Source of the DNA: Desulfurococcales archaeon
Lineage (GTDB): Archaea > Thermoproteota > Thermoprotei_A > Sulfolobales > NBVN01
Reading direction: 5' to 3'
Assembly: GCA_021158735.1 (NCBI GenBank)
Contig: JAGGUC010000117.1
Coordinates: forward strand, 1-8,550
DNA: 8,550 nucleotides
The notes beneath the pieces were generated by a model. That model did no database searches. It saw only the letters and a program-made list of their open reading frames with translations, and had not been told where the DNA came from. Positions 1 to 6,965 of the stretch are shown piece after piece. The first letter of the stretch is position 1. Each line of letters starts with the position of its first letter. Made by a program: the position numbers and the translations under genes.

Positions 1-190
1 ATCTCTTAACTCTAAACTCCGTCAGCTTCAGGACATCTCTAAGAAACATCGAGTTTGTTACTGGCGGATCCCTACACGCAAGTCCATACTTAAGGCAGTT
101 CTTCACCTGTGAATCAATAGATTGTAGAACGACATCAATGAACTCACATACTGCTATATCTCTTACCTTATTCACCCCCCTCACTACCAC
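1..190 (-). CDS. Unrecognised protein, N-terminal part only (runs off the left edge)
   Basis: About 63 codons are open from a GTG at 188-190 to the window edge, with an in-frame TAG just upstream (194-196). I do not recognise the family. The visible peptide is mostly helical in character, with segments such as VCEFIDVVLQSIDSQVKN and FLRDVLKLTEFRVKR, two cysteines flanking a KYGLA stretch, and no membrane segment. Three in-frame GTG codons could start it (high ends 190, 184 and 175). I chose 190 because a TATA-like box centred near 215 places transcription start almost exactly there, giving a leaderless mRNA. The G-run before the third GTG is too close to serve as a Shine-Dalgarno for it. Codon use is like that of the neighbouring genes and no other frame is open here. 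It is a probable real gene of unknown function; the lack of the C-terminal part prevents a better call. Confidence 0.5.
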   Translation of the reverse strand, partial: MVVRGVNKVRDIAVCEFIDVVLQSIDSQVKNCLKYGLACRDPPVTNSMFLRDVLKLTEFRVKR

Positions 191-208
191 TAACTAGACC
201 AAGTTAAG

Positions 209-221
209 GTATTTATGTATT
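209..221 (-). promoter_or_regulatory. TATA-like box for the left-edge gene
   Basis: The minus strand reads ATACATAAATACC here. Its centre lies about 25 bases upstream of the GTG at 190, the usual TATA-to-start distance in archaea, which fits a leaderless transcript. Called by eye from composition and spacing only. Confidence 0.4.
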
Positions 222-265
222 AGTACACAGTCATGAACTGCGGCTAATCACGACCTACTTAGTAC

Positions 266-316
266 TCAGAGCTCGAGTCCTTAATCATCACGCATCATTC
301 ACAGCGGAGTCATCAT
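266..316 (-). ncRNA. Candidate C/D box sRNA, D guide aimed at tRNA position C56
   Basis: Seen on the minus strand in order: box C ATGATGA (316-310), an 11-nt guide, a D'-like ATGA (298-295, one mismatch to CUGA), a 3-nt spacer, box C' GTGATGA (291-285), a 15-nt guide, and a perfect box D CTGA (269-266). Order, spacing and total length (51 nt) are those of archaeal C/D sRNAs. The guide next to box D, ending GGACTCGAGCT, pairs over 11 bases with the T-arm consensus GGUUCGAGUCC, using two G-U pairs. The fifth base upstream of box D is a G that lands on C56. Under the N+5 rule this would direct 2'-O-methylation of C56, a modification known to be guided by a C/D sRNP in Pyrobaculum. A tRNA fragment on the plus strand is excluded because no T-stem forms around the loop-like sequence. 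Weak points are the imperfect D' box, a C'-D spacing slightly longer than the typical 12, and no clear terminal stem. Confidence 0.62.
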
Positions 317-342
317 CCCTTAATTTACTTACAGGGTATAGA

Positions 343-364
343 GGTTAAAAACAGCTTTTAAAGT
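343..364 (-). promoter_or_regulatory. TATA-like boxes upstream of the C/D sRNA; T-run may also end the phosphoesterase mRNA
   Basis: Two candidates overlap the gap after the phosphoesterase stop. CTTTAAAAGCT (363-353) would start RNA near 332. GTTTTTAACC (352-343) would start it near 321, five bases before box C, which is the better fit. The same T5 run (351-347) lies about 30 nt past the stop codon at 383 and could act as a U-rich archaeal terminator. The sequence does not decide between these uses. Confidence 0.35.
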
Positions 365-382
365 TATTTATGAATTAATAAT

Positions 383-2530
383 TCACTTCCTCCTCAAAAT
401 GTAAGCAATAGTTATGGCTGCGAGCAAAATCACTATGGCTATTCCTGCCACCAACCCCATTGGAGGTCCTTGAGGCCGCTGCACTCCTGTAGTTGTCTGT
501 GAAGTTGTTGGTGGTGATGAAGTAGTAGTTGGTGTAGTCAATGAGGATGTTGTGGTAGTTGGAATTAGTGAAGTAGTTGGTGTAGTTGTTGTGGGGGTAG
601 TAGTTGTAGGTATTTCTGTGGTAGTCGTTGTCGTGGTTGTTGCAGGAGTGGTACTCACCGAAGTAGTCGTAATGTAGGGGGTAGTGGTTGTGGTGGTTGC
701 TGGTGTTGTAGTTGTTACTGGCTGCACGTAATTTATTTTGTGTTCTGAACTCTCCGACCTGAGACCCGCCCAATCTTCAGCTACTGCTTTAATAATTACT
801 GATGATGTATTTAGTGGCGGCACTACTGCCTGGTATCGATCGGCTCCCATACTTATTGCTTTAATTTCATTCCATGACTCCTCACCCTCCACTCTGTACA
901 GTAACTTAACACTACGTAACCCCCAGCCGATGTCACTAGCTTTTATCATTACTAACACTTGATGTCTTCCTGCCACGGGCTTAGAAGGAGAGACAAGCCC
1001 TATACTGACTTTAGGTGGGGCAGTATCGTTAAATGATGCGAGGATTAGTTTAAAGTCGCTGCCTGGCAGTAAGTCTGTTACCACTTTATAGATCAAGTAG
1101 TTGCCATAGTGCAATACTGAGTAGTTCTTAATACTACCAACATCACCGTAAAACCTGTATGCCGTAGCTGGCAACGATGCATTTACGTAGAAGTAGAGTG
1201 GTGCGTCTCCGATCTCCAGTCCGAAGGCCTTATCCATATGAATATAATGTATATATACTGACATATTATCATTACGGTGTATCCTAGTATTCTCCAATAG
1301 TTCAGTATTAAATGCTGATTCATCACTAAACAGATCTTTTCCTTTAGGCACCTTAATACTTACTGTTCCGTTCGCGTAGATATATACTAATCTAAAGCCC
1401 CTGTAGTATGGTCTCCCAGCACAAGCTGTAGTGGTGGTTATGAACCACGTCTTCCCATTGTATATTGCTACAGCATCCCTATGTACATGCCCTGAAAATA
1501 CAGCTACTACACTTGGGTAGGTCTCGATCAGCTCCATGAGTTGCCTCAGTGAGTTGAAGTTGTTTCTCCAGCTACTGTAGAACTTACTCATTAATGGATT
1601 TAAATTCTCGTATGTTCCGGTGTATTCTCCGGGGTAGTTAAAGACTGGATGATGTAACAGTATTATGGTTGTCTTATTTGCGTACTTGTCAAGTACTTCT
1701 TTAAGCCAATTAAGTTGTGCTACGTCCAAGTACCCTTCAGAACCGGTGTCAAGTCCGATTATCGTGAAGTTGCCGAATGCCCTAACCCAGTATGGCTTGC
1801 CTATGTACCTCCCGTAGTACGTCTGCAGAAATTCATTAAGCGAATGTACTTGCGCGTGGTCATGATTACCTGGGACTATGAAGGAAGGCTTCCTCAACTG
1901 ATTAGTTACCAGGTAAAAGTCCTTGAGCGATGATACATCCGACCCCACATCTACACAGTCACCAGTGCAGAAGATCACATTCACTTCGGGAAGAGCATTA
2001 GCAAGCATTGTATGAATTTTATACCTCTCGGAGGAGGTCATACCGTCAAGGAAAAGCCCAATATGGATATCCGAAACATGATATACCTTCAGAACTGAAG
2101 GCCACTTACTTAAAACCCAGAGAGACCTCGGGCTCAGTAATTCAGCACGTTCCTCACCAATACTACCCTTAACAACTACGTCATATAGCTCAGATTTAAT
2201 CTTGTCACTGAGTTTGATCGTAACGTACATGTAGTCCTTACTTAAGTATCCAACCTCAAGTATCTCCACGTCATCACCCGAGCTACTATAGCTTAAGTTA
2301 GGGGCAATCAGCACTACTTCATCAATCGTAAAGTTCTCACCTGCCGTATAGATAGTTATATTTACCTTACTTCCCAGCACTCCAACAGCGGGTGCTGAAT
2401 ACCTTGGGTCATCTATATAGATTCTCCCACTCACGGGAATACTTATATAGGATGCTACTGGTACTGCAAGCACTAGTAGTATAAGTACTAGAGCCATGCA
2501 ACTACCAACTGGGTGATTAATTTTCAACAT
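383..2530 (-). CDS. Secreted, membrane-anchored calcineurin-like metallophosphoesterase
   Basis: This 715-residue protein should hydrolyse phosphate ester bonds on the outer face of the cell membrane; the substrate is not evident. A signal peptide or anchor occupies residues 10-30. The metallophosphoesterase core (about 146-375) keeps every metal-site motif: SDIH (D154, H156), GD (D191), GNHD (N222, H223), HH (293-294) and GHVH (H348, H350). A beta-rich stretch follows, then a fibronectin/Ig-like domain around 503-602. Residues 605-681 are an almost pure Thr stalk with Pro and Ser, followed by one membrane helix (691-712) and a terminal RRK, so the C-terminus points into the cytoplasm. Eleven N-X-S/T sequons lie in the exposed part, fitting a glycosylated surface protein. 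The ATG is well placed: GAGGTT lies four bases upstream. It is encoded alone, between the MFS pseudogene and the sRNA. Known relatives act as phosphatases, nucleotidases or phosphodiesterases; I cannot choose between them. Confidence 0.9.
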   Translation of the reverse strand: MLKINHPVGSCMALVLILLVLAVPVASYISIPVSGRIYIDDPRYSAPAVGVLGSKVNITIYTAGENFTIDEVVLIAPNLSYSSSGDDVEILEVGYLSKDYMYVTIKLSDKIKSELYDVVVKGSIGEERAELLSPRSLWVLSKWPSVLKVYHVSDIHIGLFLDGMTSSERYKIHTMLANALPEVNVIFCTGDCVDVGSDVSSLKDFYLVTNQLRKPSFIVPGNHDHAQVHSLNEFLQTYYGRYIGKPYWVRAFGNFTIIGLDTGSEGYLDVAQLNWLKEVLDKYANKTTIILLHHPVFNYPGEYTGTYENLNPLMSKFYSSWRNNFNSLRQLMELIETYPSVVAVFSGHVHRDAVAIYNGKTWFITTTTACAGRPYYRGFRLVYIYANGTVSIKVPKGKDLFSDESAFNTELLENTRIHRNDNMSVYIHYIHMDKAFGLEIGDAPLYFYVNASLPATAYRFYGDVGSIKNYSVLHYGNYLIYKVVTDLLPGSDFKLILASFNDTAPPKVSIGLVSPSKPVAGRHQVLVMIKASDIGWGLRSVKLLYRVEGEESWNEIKAISMGADRYQAVVPPLNTSSVIIKAVAEDWAGLRSESSEHKINYVQPVTTTTPATTTTTTPYITTTSVSTTPATTTTTTTTEIPTTTTPTTTTPTTSLIPTTTTSSLTTPTTTSSPPTTSQTTTGVQRPQGPPMGLVAGIAIVILLAAITIAYILRRK
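488..718 (-). repeat. Low-complexity Thr-codon tract encoding the phosphoesterase stalk
   Basis: About 77 codons are dominated by ACN with scattered CCN and TCN, giving irregular Thr runs broken by Pro, Ser and Ile. On the plus strand the DNA is G/T-rich. There is no exact long repeat unit; it is a degenerate codon repeat. Such stalks in archaeal surface proteins are usually taken to be O-glycosylated spacers across the S-layer, which is family knowledge and not visible here. Confidence 0.85.
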
Positions 2531-2533
2531 CTT

Positions 2534-2539
2534 AACCTC
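2534..2539 (-). promoter_or_regulatory. Shine-Dalgarno of the phosphoesterase
   Basis: GAGGTT lies four bases before the ATG at 2530 and supports that start over the next Met at residue 12, which would cut into the signal peptide. Confidence 0.65.
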
Positions 2540-2560
2540 AATGAACTCTTAAGTAAGAGG

Positions 2561-2570
2561 AATAAAAAAC
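2561..2570 (-). promoter_or_regulatory. TATA-like box of the phosphoesterase, or T-rich terminator of the MFS remnant
   Basis: GTTTTTTATT on the minus strand is centred about 25 bases before position 2540, giving a short leader of about 10 nt that still includes the Shine-Dalgarno. The T6 run also lies about 32 nt past the MFS stop codon and could have ended that mRNA. Confidence 0.4.
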
Positions 2571-2600
2571 TATCAATTTTAAGAAGAATTACCAAAGCAA

Positions 2601-3765
2601 TTACTTCCTTAATTGAGGTATTCTGTAAAGAGGTATTGTCACAGCTAATAAAGTGAGGCATGCCATATATGGAAGTCTCGGGTCAACGTAGGCCAACACA
2701 CCAGTAATTCCCGGACTTACAACAGTAACCACTCTACGTATCGAGGAAAGTACAGCACTGACTACTGATGCCTCATGTCTTCCCCATCATACCGTATAGC
2801 CACATCCTCTTAAACACAAATATGAATGAGTCACCAAATCTTGTGACGAATGCCGCCAGCATGAGCACGGGAACTATGTAGTTAGCACCATGGCTAGGAG
2901 GCCAGCTATGATTATAAGAGTACCTACCTGCAGTGACTGAAAGGCCTTAAATTCAGGTATTTTACCAATTACTGCTAAACTCACTAAAGTCGCTATAGAT
3001 ATTTATGCCTCAACTAGTGCTATGTGGAACATATTTCCAGAATATCTCTCAGTAACCAAGTATACCAGTGCTAGCGCTGGCGCCAAACTCCAAGCCAGCA
3101 TAAAAATTACGTCAGCTACAACATACATACTATACTTTCTCCAGTTAATATGTGCTCCTGTTTCTTTACTGTTTCCATGCTTAAGTACTCTTGGCTTGAA
3201 GAACAGGAAAATGTAGGGAACCAAAGCTAATTCATACATAGCAAGAAATAAGAAGAAGTACCTGAAGCAATAGGGCTCACCACACAAGTACCCGAGAATA
3301 TACCCTAGTACAGGGTATGAGACAATTATTGATAGTTCAGGCAATCTGAGGTGCCATGTTAAAGCTTCCTTCATTCTATCTTCAGGATAAATTACTCTCT
3401 CATAAGCTGGGTAGAGAAAGTAAAAATATCCTGATGCTTCATCGATTAAGCGGCCAACAGCAACCATTACTGGCGCTAGTGGACCGTAAGCAAGTGAGAA
3501 AAATATCAATGAGGCAACACCCATAATATCGATAGTTGCAAGACCTTTCCTGACGTCCGCATGGGTAAAGACCTTGCCCAGTACTATGGTCACAGGGACG
3601 CCTGCCTACTTGTGCCGCAGTAAACACTATCCCTACTTTAAGTACGGCATACCCTGTCTTAAGCAGGTAATAGGGGAGGGCATACCAAGTAATAAGTACT
3701 GGCGAAATCAAGGTATGATAGATGATGTATCGCCTAGCCCCTACAGGTAGCTCATTCCACTTCAT
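2601..3765 (-). pseudogene. Decayed MFS transporter (one internal stop, three frame changes)
   Basis: Read across its breaks, this is a membrane transporter of about 388 codons, normal for a 12-helix major-facilitator protein. It starts at an ATG (3765) with a GAGGG Shine-Dalgarno seven bases upstream and begins MKWNELPVGARRYIIYHTL. The first frame change lies at about 3597-3604: the earlier frame ends in FTAAQVGR and the next continues VPVTIVLGKVFTHADVRKG. An in-frame TAA sits at 3003-3005, after which the same frame resumes with SIATLVSLAVIGKIPEF. A second shift near 2877-2890 moves to VPVLMLAAFVTRFGDSF and a third near 2773-2785 moves back to EASVVSAVLSSIRRVV, ending with LYRIPQLRK and TAA at 2601. 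From memory it resembles Sulfolobales MFS proteins with the AYERVIYPEDRMKEALTWH region; the substrate is unknown. Membrane-helix composition survives in all pieces, suggesting recent decay. Four independent sequencing errors in this one gene are less likely, since the flanking genes are intact. Confidence 0.85.
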
Positions 3766-3781
3766 GAGTAATCCCTCAGAA

Positions 3782-3794
3782 CCCTAATTTAGGG
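3782..3794. repeat. Perfect dyad CCCTAA-T-TTAGGG upstream of the MFS remnant
   Basis: Six-base arms around a single central base, ending 16 bases upstream of the ATG at 3765 and next to its Shine-Dalgarno. The position fits an operator for a dimeric repressor. No regulator gene is seen in the window, so this is a site-shaped sequence only. Confidence 0.4.
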
Positions 3795-3855
3795 AGAGCA
3801 GGGTCGCTCATGCAGGCTTTACTTCACGTTTACTGCACAGTAATCATAAACATCA

Positions 3856-3927
3856 CCGACGTTTCATGTCGGCTGCTCTAACATAATTAGAAAGAATCTA
3901 ATAAATATTGTGCGTTGCTTAGACTAA
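3856..3927. promoter_or_regulatory. Cluster of short dyads and AT-rich promoter-like sequence between the ATPase and the MFS remnant
   Basis: Three small inverted repeats lie here: CCGAC/GTCGG with a 7-base loop (3856-3872), ATTAGA/TCTAAT with a 5-base loop (3886-3902) and TTAG-A-CTAA (3919-3927). Between and next to them are minus-strand TATA-like sequences, CAATATTTATTAG (3909-3897) and TTGTATATATTAG just beyond 3924. This is probably the old control region of the MFS gene. The 3766-3985 gap contains no open frame, tRNA or C/D box set that I can support. Confidence 0.3.
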
Positions 3928-3985
3928 TATATACAATAATGCAGATCCCCGCCGCTTTAATTAGAGAAAGTAAAGAAGTGCCTGC

Positions 3986-5092
3986 TTAAGCAACGGCTTC
4001 GAACTCTATCTCCTCCCAGCCTCTTCTTGGAAATATTATTACATCGTCGACCCTAATGTACACGGTCATTTCAGTGCCTGACCTCACTTCAATGTCCGGA
4101 TCCAGGTATGCCTTAAAGCTCTGATTACTCAGTCTTATTTTTACTTGGTTAAATGCTCCAATAAACATCGTTAAGTCTACGATTCCTGATAGTTCGTTAG
4201 CTTCTGCCTTAGGTTTATCTAAGTCAAAGTCCTCCGGTCTCATAATAGCTATAGCTTCATCATTTGTCCTCAGCTCATAACCCCTAGCTAACCTACCCTT
4301 AATGACGACGCCGTCACCCACATCTAATTTGACGTTCTCTCCACTAACTTCCACTACCCTACCCATTAAGGCTGTTGACCTACCTATGAACGTAGCAACA
4401 AATAAGTTTCCAGGGCTCATGTAGATCTCTCTTGGGTGCCCAACCTGAACCACCTTGCCATCATTCATTATTGCTATTCGGTCAGACAAACTCATTGCCT
4501 CCTCTTGGTCATGTGTCACATAAATCGTAGTTATCCCTAATCTCTTCTGAAGCCTCCTGATCTCCTCCCTCATCTTGACCCTTAACTTAGCATCTAAGTT
4601 GCTCAGAGGCTCATCTAGGAGGAGTACCTTAGGCTCAACAACCAGAGCCCTAGCTAATGCAACCCTCTGCTGCTGCCCGCCGCTCAGCTGTAAAGGATAC
4701 CTGTCCTCAAGTCCCTTAAGCCCCACTAGCTCAATAACCCCCATGACCCTCTCCCTGACCTCACTCTTGGGTAACTTCTTGACCTTCAGACCATAAGCTA
4801 TATTATCAAATACCGTCATGTGCGGCCATAGAGCGTAATTCTGAAAAACCATTGCCGTCCCCCTCTCATAGGGCTTCCTGAACGTTACATCGACATCGTC
4901 AAACATGACCCTACCCTCATCAGGGAACTCGAAGCCTGCCACGATCCTGAGTGTGGTTGTCTTGCCACAGCCCGACGGACCTAGAATAGTGAATAATTCC
5001 CCACCCTCAACCTCTAAGCTAACCTTATTTACAGCTACAACCCTGCCGAACTTCTTAGTCACATCCTTAAGTACTACCTTAACCAAGGTCAC
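3986..5092 (-). CDS. ABC importer ATPase (ferric iron / thiamine / polyamine type)
   Basis: The ATP-hydrolysing subunit that powers the importer, bound to the cytoplasmic face of the permease encoded just upstream. At 368 residues it has the usual length of importer ATPases with a C-terminal regulatory part. All motifs are intact: Walker A GPSGCGKTT (38-46), Q-loop Q84 in VFQNYALWPHM, signature LSGGQQQR (136-143), Walker B VLLLDEP (156-162), D-loop SNLD and H-loop H194. Residues from about 235 on form a beta-rich TOBE-type domain. The GTG start overlaps the permease stop by four bases (5089-5092), implying coupled translation. An alternative TTG start at 5086 is attractive: GGGGTG (5097-5092) would be its Shine-Dalgarno at five bases, and the protein would begin MVKVVLKDVTKKFG, like many archaeal relatives. 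The substrate cannot be told from this subunit; it depends on the binding protein. Confidence 0.93.
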   Translation of the reverse strand: MTLVKVVLKDVTKKFGRVVAVNKVSLEVEGGELFTILGPSGCGKTTTLRIVAGFEFPDEGRVMFDDVDVTFRKPYERGTAMVFQNYALWPHMTVFDNIAYGLKVKKLPKSEVRERVMGVIELVGLKGLEDRYPLQLSGGQQQRVALARALVVEPKVLLLDEPLSNLDAKLRVKMREEIRRLQKRLGITTIYVTHDQEEAMSLSDRIAIMNDGKVVQVGHPREIYMSPGNLFVATFIGRSTALMGRVVEVSGENVKLDVGDGVVIKGRLARGYELRTNDEAIAIMRPEDFDLDKPKAEANELSGIVDLTMFIGAFNQVKIRLSNQSFKAYLDPDIEVRSGTEMTVYIRVDDVIIFPRRGWEEIEFEAVA

Positions 5093-6903
5093 ACCCCTAT
5101 AAACGCATACCTCTGCTTTAGAATGAAGTTTGTCACCACTATTACAGTTAATTGAATACTTATAATGAATACTGCCATAACAGCTACTAGATTAGGCCCC
5201 TCAACATACCCACTGTACAGATACTCATACATAGAGTACGTTATGGGTCTCTGTGAACTCTCAATCCCACCTAAGGTCACACTAACGCTTGTTTCCGCCA
5301 TAGAGTAGACAAAAGACACTAAGGCACCCCCAAGAATGCTCAGACCTAGAAGCGGTATGACTATGGTTGCTAGGGTTCTCCACCTTGACGCACCTAAATT
5401 CATGGCGGACTCCTCAAGTGCTTCATGAATCTGCTGCAAACCAGCGTAGACAGCTCTAATAGTGAATGGTGACCTCCTTATGGCGTATGCGAGTATGAGT
5501 AAGAGCCAAGGACCTGAAGTAAATGGGTCAAGCAATGTGCCCTTGAATGGAGCCCTTGAAAAAACTAGGAAGTACCCTGTAGCTATGGCTAGGCCCGGTA
5601 TTGCAATAGGTGACGTAGCTATGACATCGAGAATACCTAGCCCAGGGATCCTACCCCTAGCTACTACGTAAGCTGTTGATATTCCCAGCAAGACAATGAT
5701 GGCTAGTGCAGAACCAGCATATATTAAGCTATTCTTTATTGAGGTAAAGAGCACTGGATTACTCACCATTTCGCTGAAGTACCTCAACGTGAGTCCTTCA
5801 GGAAATGTCTTCGTCCATCTCTCAGCTAGTGAGTACATGAAGACACCTATCTGAGGAAACGCAGTAAAAAGCATTGCAGGCAGTATGAGTGCGTATATCA
5901 ATACTGCTCCAATTACTCCGGGCTTCCTAACGCGGGGGAACCACCTCCCGCCCCTGACAACCATAGCATACTGCCTCAGAGAAACATACTTCTTTATTGC
6001 CAGGAATGCCACCATAGCCAGTGCAAGCAGAAGTAAGGATAGTGAAGCCACGTATGGAGGCACCTCACCAGTAATAGCTGCTCTTAAACCACTGAATATC
6101 TTGAAAGAGATCATGTCGAACTCCCTGAACGCTATTGGCGCCCCAAGATCTTCAAGAGAGAATATGAAGACAACTGCAGCACCAGCAGCCAGCCCCGGAA
6201 GTGATAGAGGAAGTGTTACCGTCCTGAACAGTCTGAAGCCCTTAGCCCCAAGGTTCTCAGCCTGCTCCTCAAGGCTGGGGTCTATCTGCACCATACTTGC
6301 ATACACGTTAAGGTACACAATGGGCCAGAACGTCATTACTTGAGCTATCATGACGCCTGCCAGATAGTCAACATAGATGATGTACGACAGATGCAGAATC
6401 CTGTGTATGAAGTACGATATTATCCCGTCATACATGAACATCTTCCTCACCACGAACGCATTTATGAACGGCGTCAAAAGCAGTGGAACCATAGCTAAAA
6501 CCCTGAAAAACATCTTACCTGGAAAGTCGTAGCGCGCCATTACGAAGGCTATCACCAATCCAAAAATACTTGCCCCAAGAGTCACAACCACTGAGTTAAT
6601 TAGTGAATTCGGTATAGCTCCGTAGTTAGGGCCGAAGACAGCTATCAGAGTTAAGTTCTCACCACCCATCACTACCTGCCTAATTATCACTGAGGGCCTG
6701 GTCGAGGTAAACCTAATCATCGACGGGTCCTGAAATAGGAGTAGTGGCGAGTAAGTTGTTCCTGAAATACCTGGCACTAGCGGAAATACTGCAACAGCAG
6801 CTAGAGGGACTATTAAGAAGAGGCCGAAGAACACTACAGGTATTAGTAGTTGCACTACCATAGCACTATCTAGGTAGAATCGTAGCTTTCGCAGTAAGCC
6901 CAA
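5089..6903 (-). CDS. ABC importer permease, two MetI-type domains fused in one chain
   Basis: This 604-residue protein forms the membrane channel of the importer. It has the FbpB/ThiP layout, in which one chain supplies both permease halves. The first half has a membrane helix at about 17-41, an outside loop to about 100, then helices and the EAA loop LEEQAENLGAKGFRLFRTV (211-229). The second half begins near 330 and carries EALEESAMNLGASRWRTL (494-511). Both EAA loops keep the conserved Gly (219, 504) that contacts the ATPase. About 12 helices are visible in total, six per half. The start is a TTG, backed by GGAGGTG (6917-6911) seven bases upstream; the next Met (residue 15) lies at the first helix and has no such support. 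It is flanked by the binding protein 145 bases upstream and the ATPase overlapping downstream. A TATA-like box in the gap suggests it can also be transcribed separately from the binding protein. Confidence 0.93.
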   Translation of the reverse strand: MGLLRKLRFYLDSAMVVQLLIPVVFFGLFLIVPLAAVAVFPLVPGISGTTYSPLLLFQDPSMIRFTSTRPSVIIRQVVMGGENLTLIAVFGPNYGAIPNSLINSVVVTLGASIFGLVIAFVMARYDFPGKMFFRVLAMVPLLLTPFINAFVVRKMFMYDGIISYFIHRILHLSYIIYVDYLAGVMIAQVMTFWPIVYLNVYASMVQIDPSLEEQAENLGAKGFRLFRTVTLPLSLPGLAAGAAVVFIFSLEDLGAPIAFREFDMISFKIFSGLRAAITGEVPPYVASLSLLLLALAMVAFLAIKKYVSLRQYAMVVRGGRWFPRVRKPGVIGAVLIYALILPAMLFTAFPQIGVFMYSLAERWTKTFPEGLTLRYFSEMVSNPVLFTSIKNSLIYAGSALAIIVLLGISTAYVVARGRIPGLGILDVIATSPIAIPGLAIATGYFLVFSRAPFKGTLLDPFTSGPWLLLILAYAIRRSPFTIRAVYAGLQQIHEALEESAMNLGASRWRTLATIVIPLLGLSILGGALVSFVYSMAETSVSVTLGGIESSQRPITYSMYEYLYSGYVEGPNLVAVMAVFIISIQLTVIVVTNFILKQRYAFIGV

Positions 6904-6910
6904 TTACCAG

Positions 6911-6917
6911 CACCTCC
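6911..6917 (-). promoter_or_regulatory. Shine-Dalgarno that fixes the TTG start of the permease
   Basis: GGAGGTG is a near-perfect complement to the 16S rRNA tail and lies seven bases upstream of TTG 6903-6901. No in-frame ATG or GTG has a comparable site. Confidence 0.75.
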
Positions 6918-6944
6918 AACCACACTATGAATCAGTTGTCCCAC

Positions 6945-6954
6945 AAGTTTAAAG
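6945..6954 (-). promoter_or_regulatory. TATA-like box for the permease-ATPase pair
   Basis: CTTTAAACTT on the minus strand is centred near 6950. Transcription starting about 26 bases on (near 6924) would give a leader of about 20 nt holding the Shine-Dalgarno. It lies after two T-runs, so the pair may be transcribed independently of the binding protein. Confidence 0.45.
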
Positions 6955-6965
6955 AATTACCTTAG

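Noticed and set aside
261..285. A tRNA gene or tRNA end fragment on the plus strand, from the T-loop-like CTCGAGTCC
   Set aside because: The flanking bases do not form a five-base T-stem, there is no acceptor end, and no anticodon or D arm is found upstream. A guide complementary to the T-loop explains the likeness better.
488..718. A CRISPR array or tandem repeat
   Set aside because: There is no constant repeat unit or spacer length. The periodicity is that of codons in a Thr-rich protein stalk.
375..773. A 132-residue minus-strand open frame rich in Asn, Tyr and His
   Set aside because: It is the frame-shifted reading of the Thr-codon tract inside the phosphoesterase. It has no domain and its composition follows directly from shifting ACN repeats.
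3003..3593. An independent 196-residue membrane protein
   Set aside because: It begins and ends inside an MFS sequence that continues in other frames on both sides, so it is one piece of the pseudogene.
3781..3985. A second C/D sRNA in the gap before the MFS remnant
   Set aside because: Only a GTGATGT resembling box C is present on the minus strand. No box D lies at a workable distance, the nearest CTGA being about 75 bases away.
5885..6343. A 152-residue plus-strand open frame
   Set aside because: It lies wholly opposite the permease, has no start signals or recognisable domain, and the minus-strand reading is conserved family sequence.
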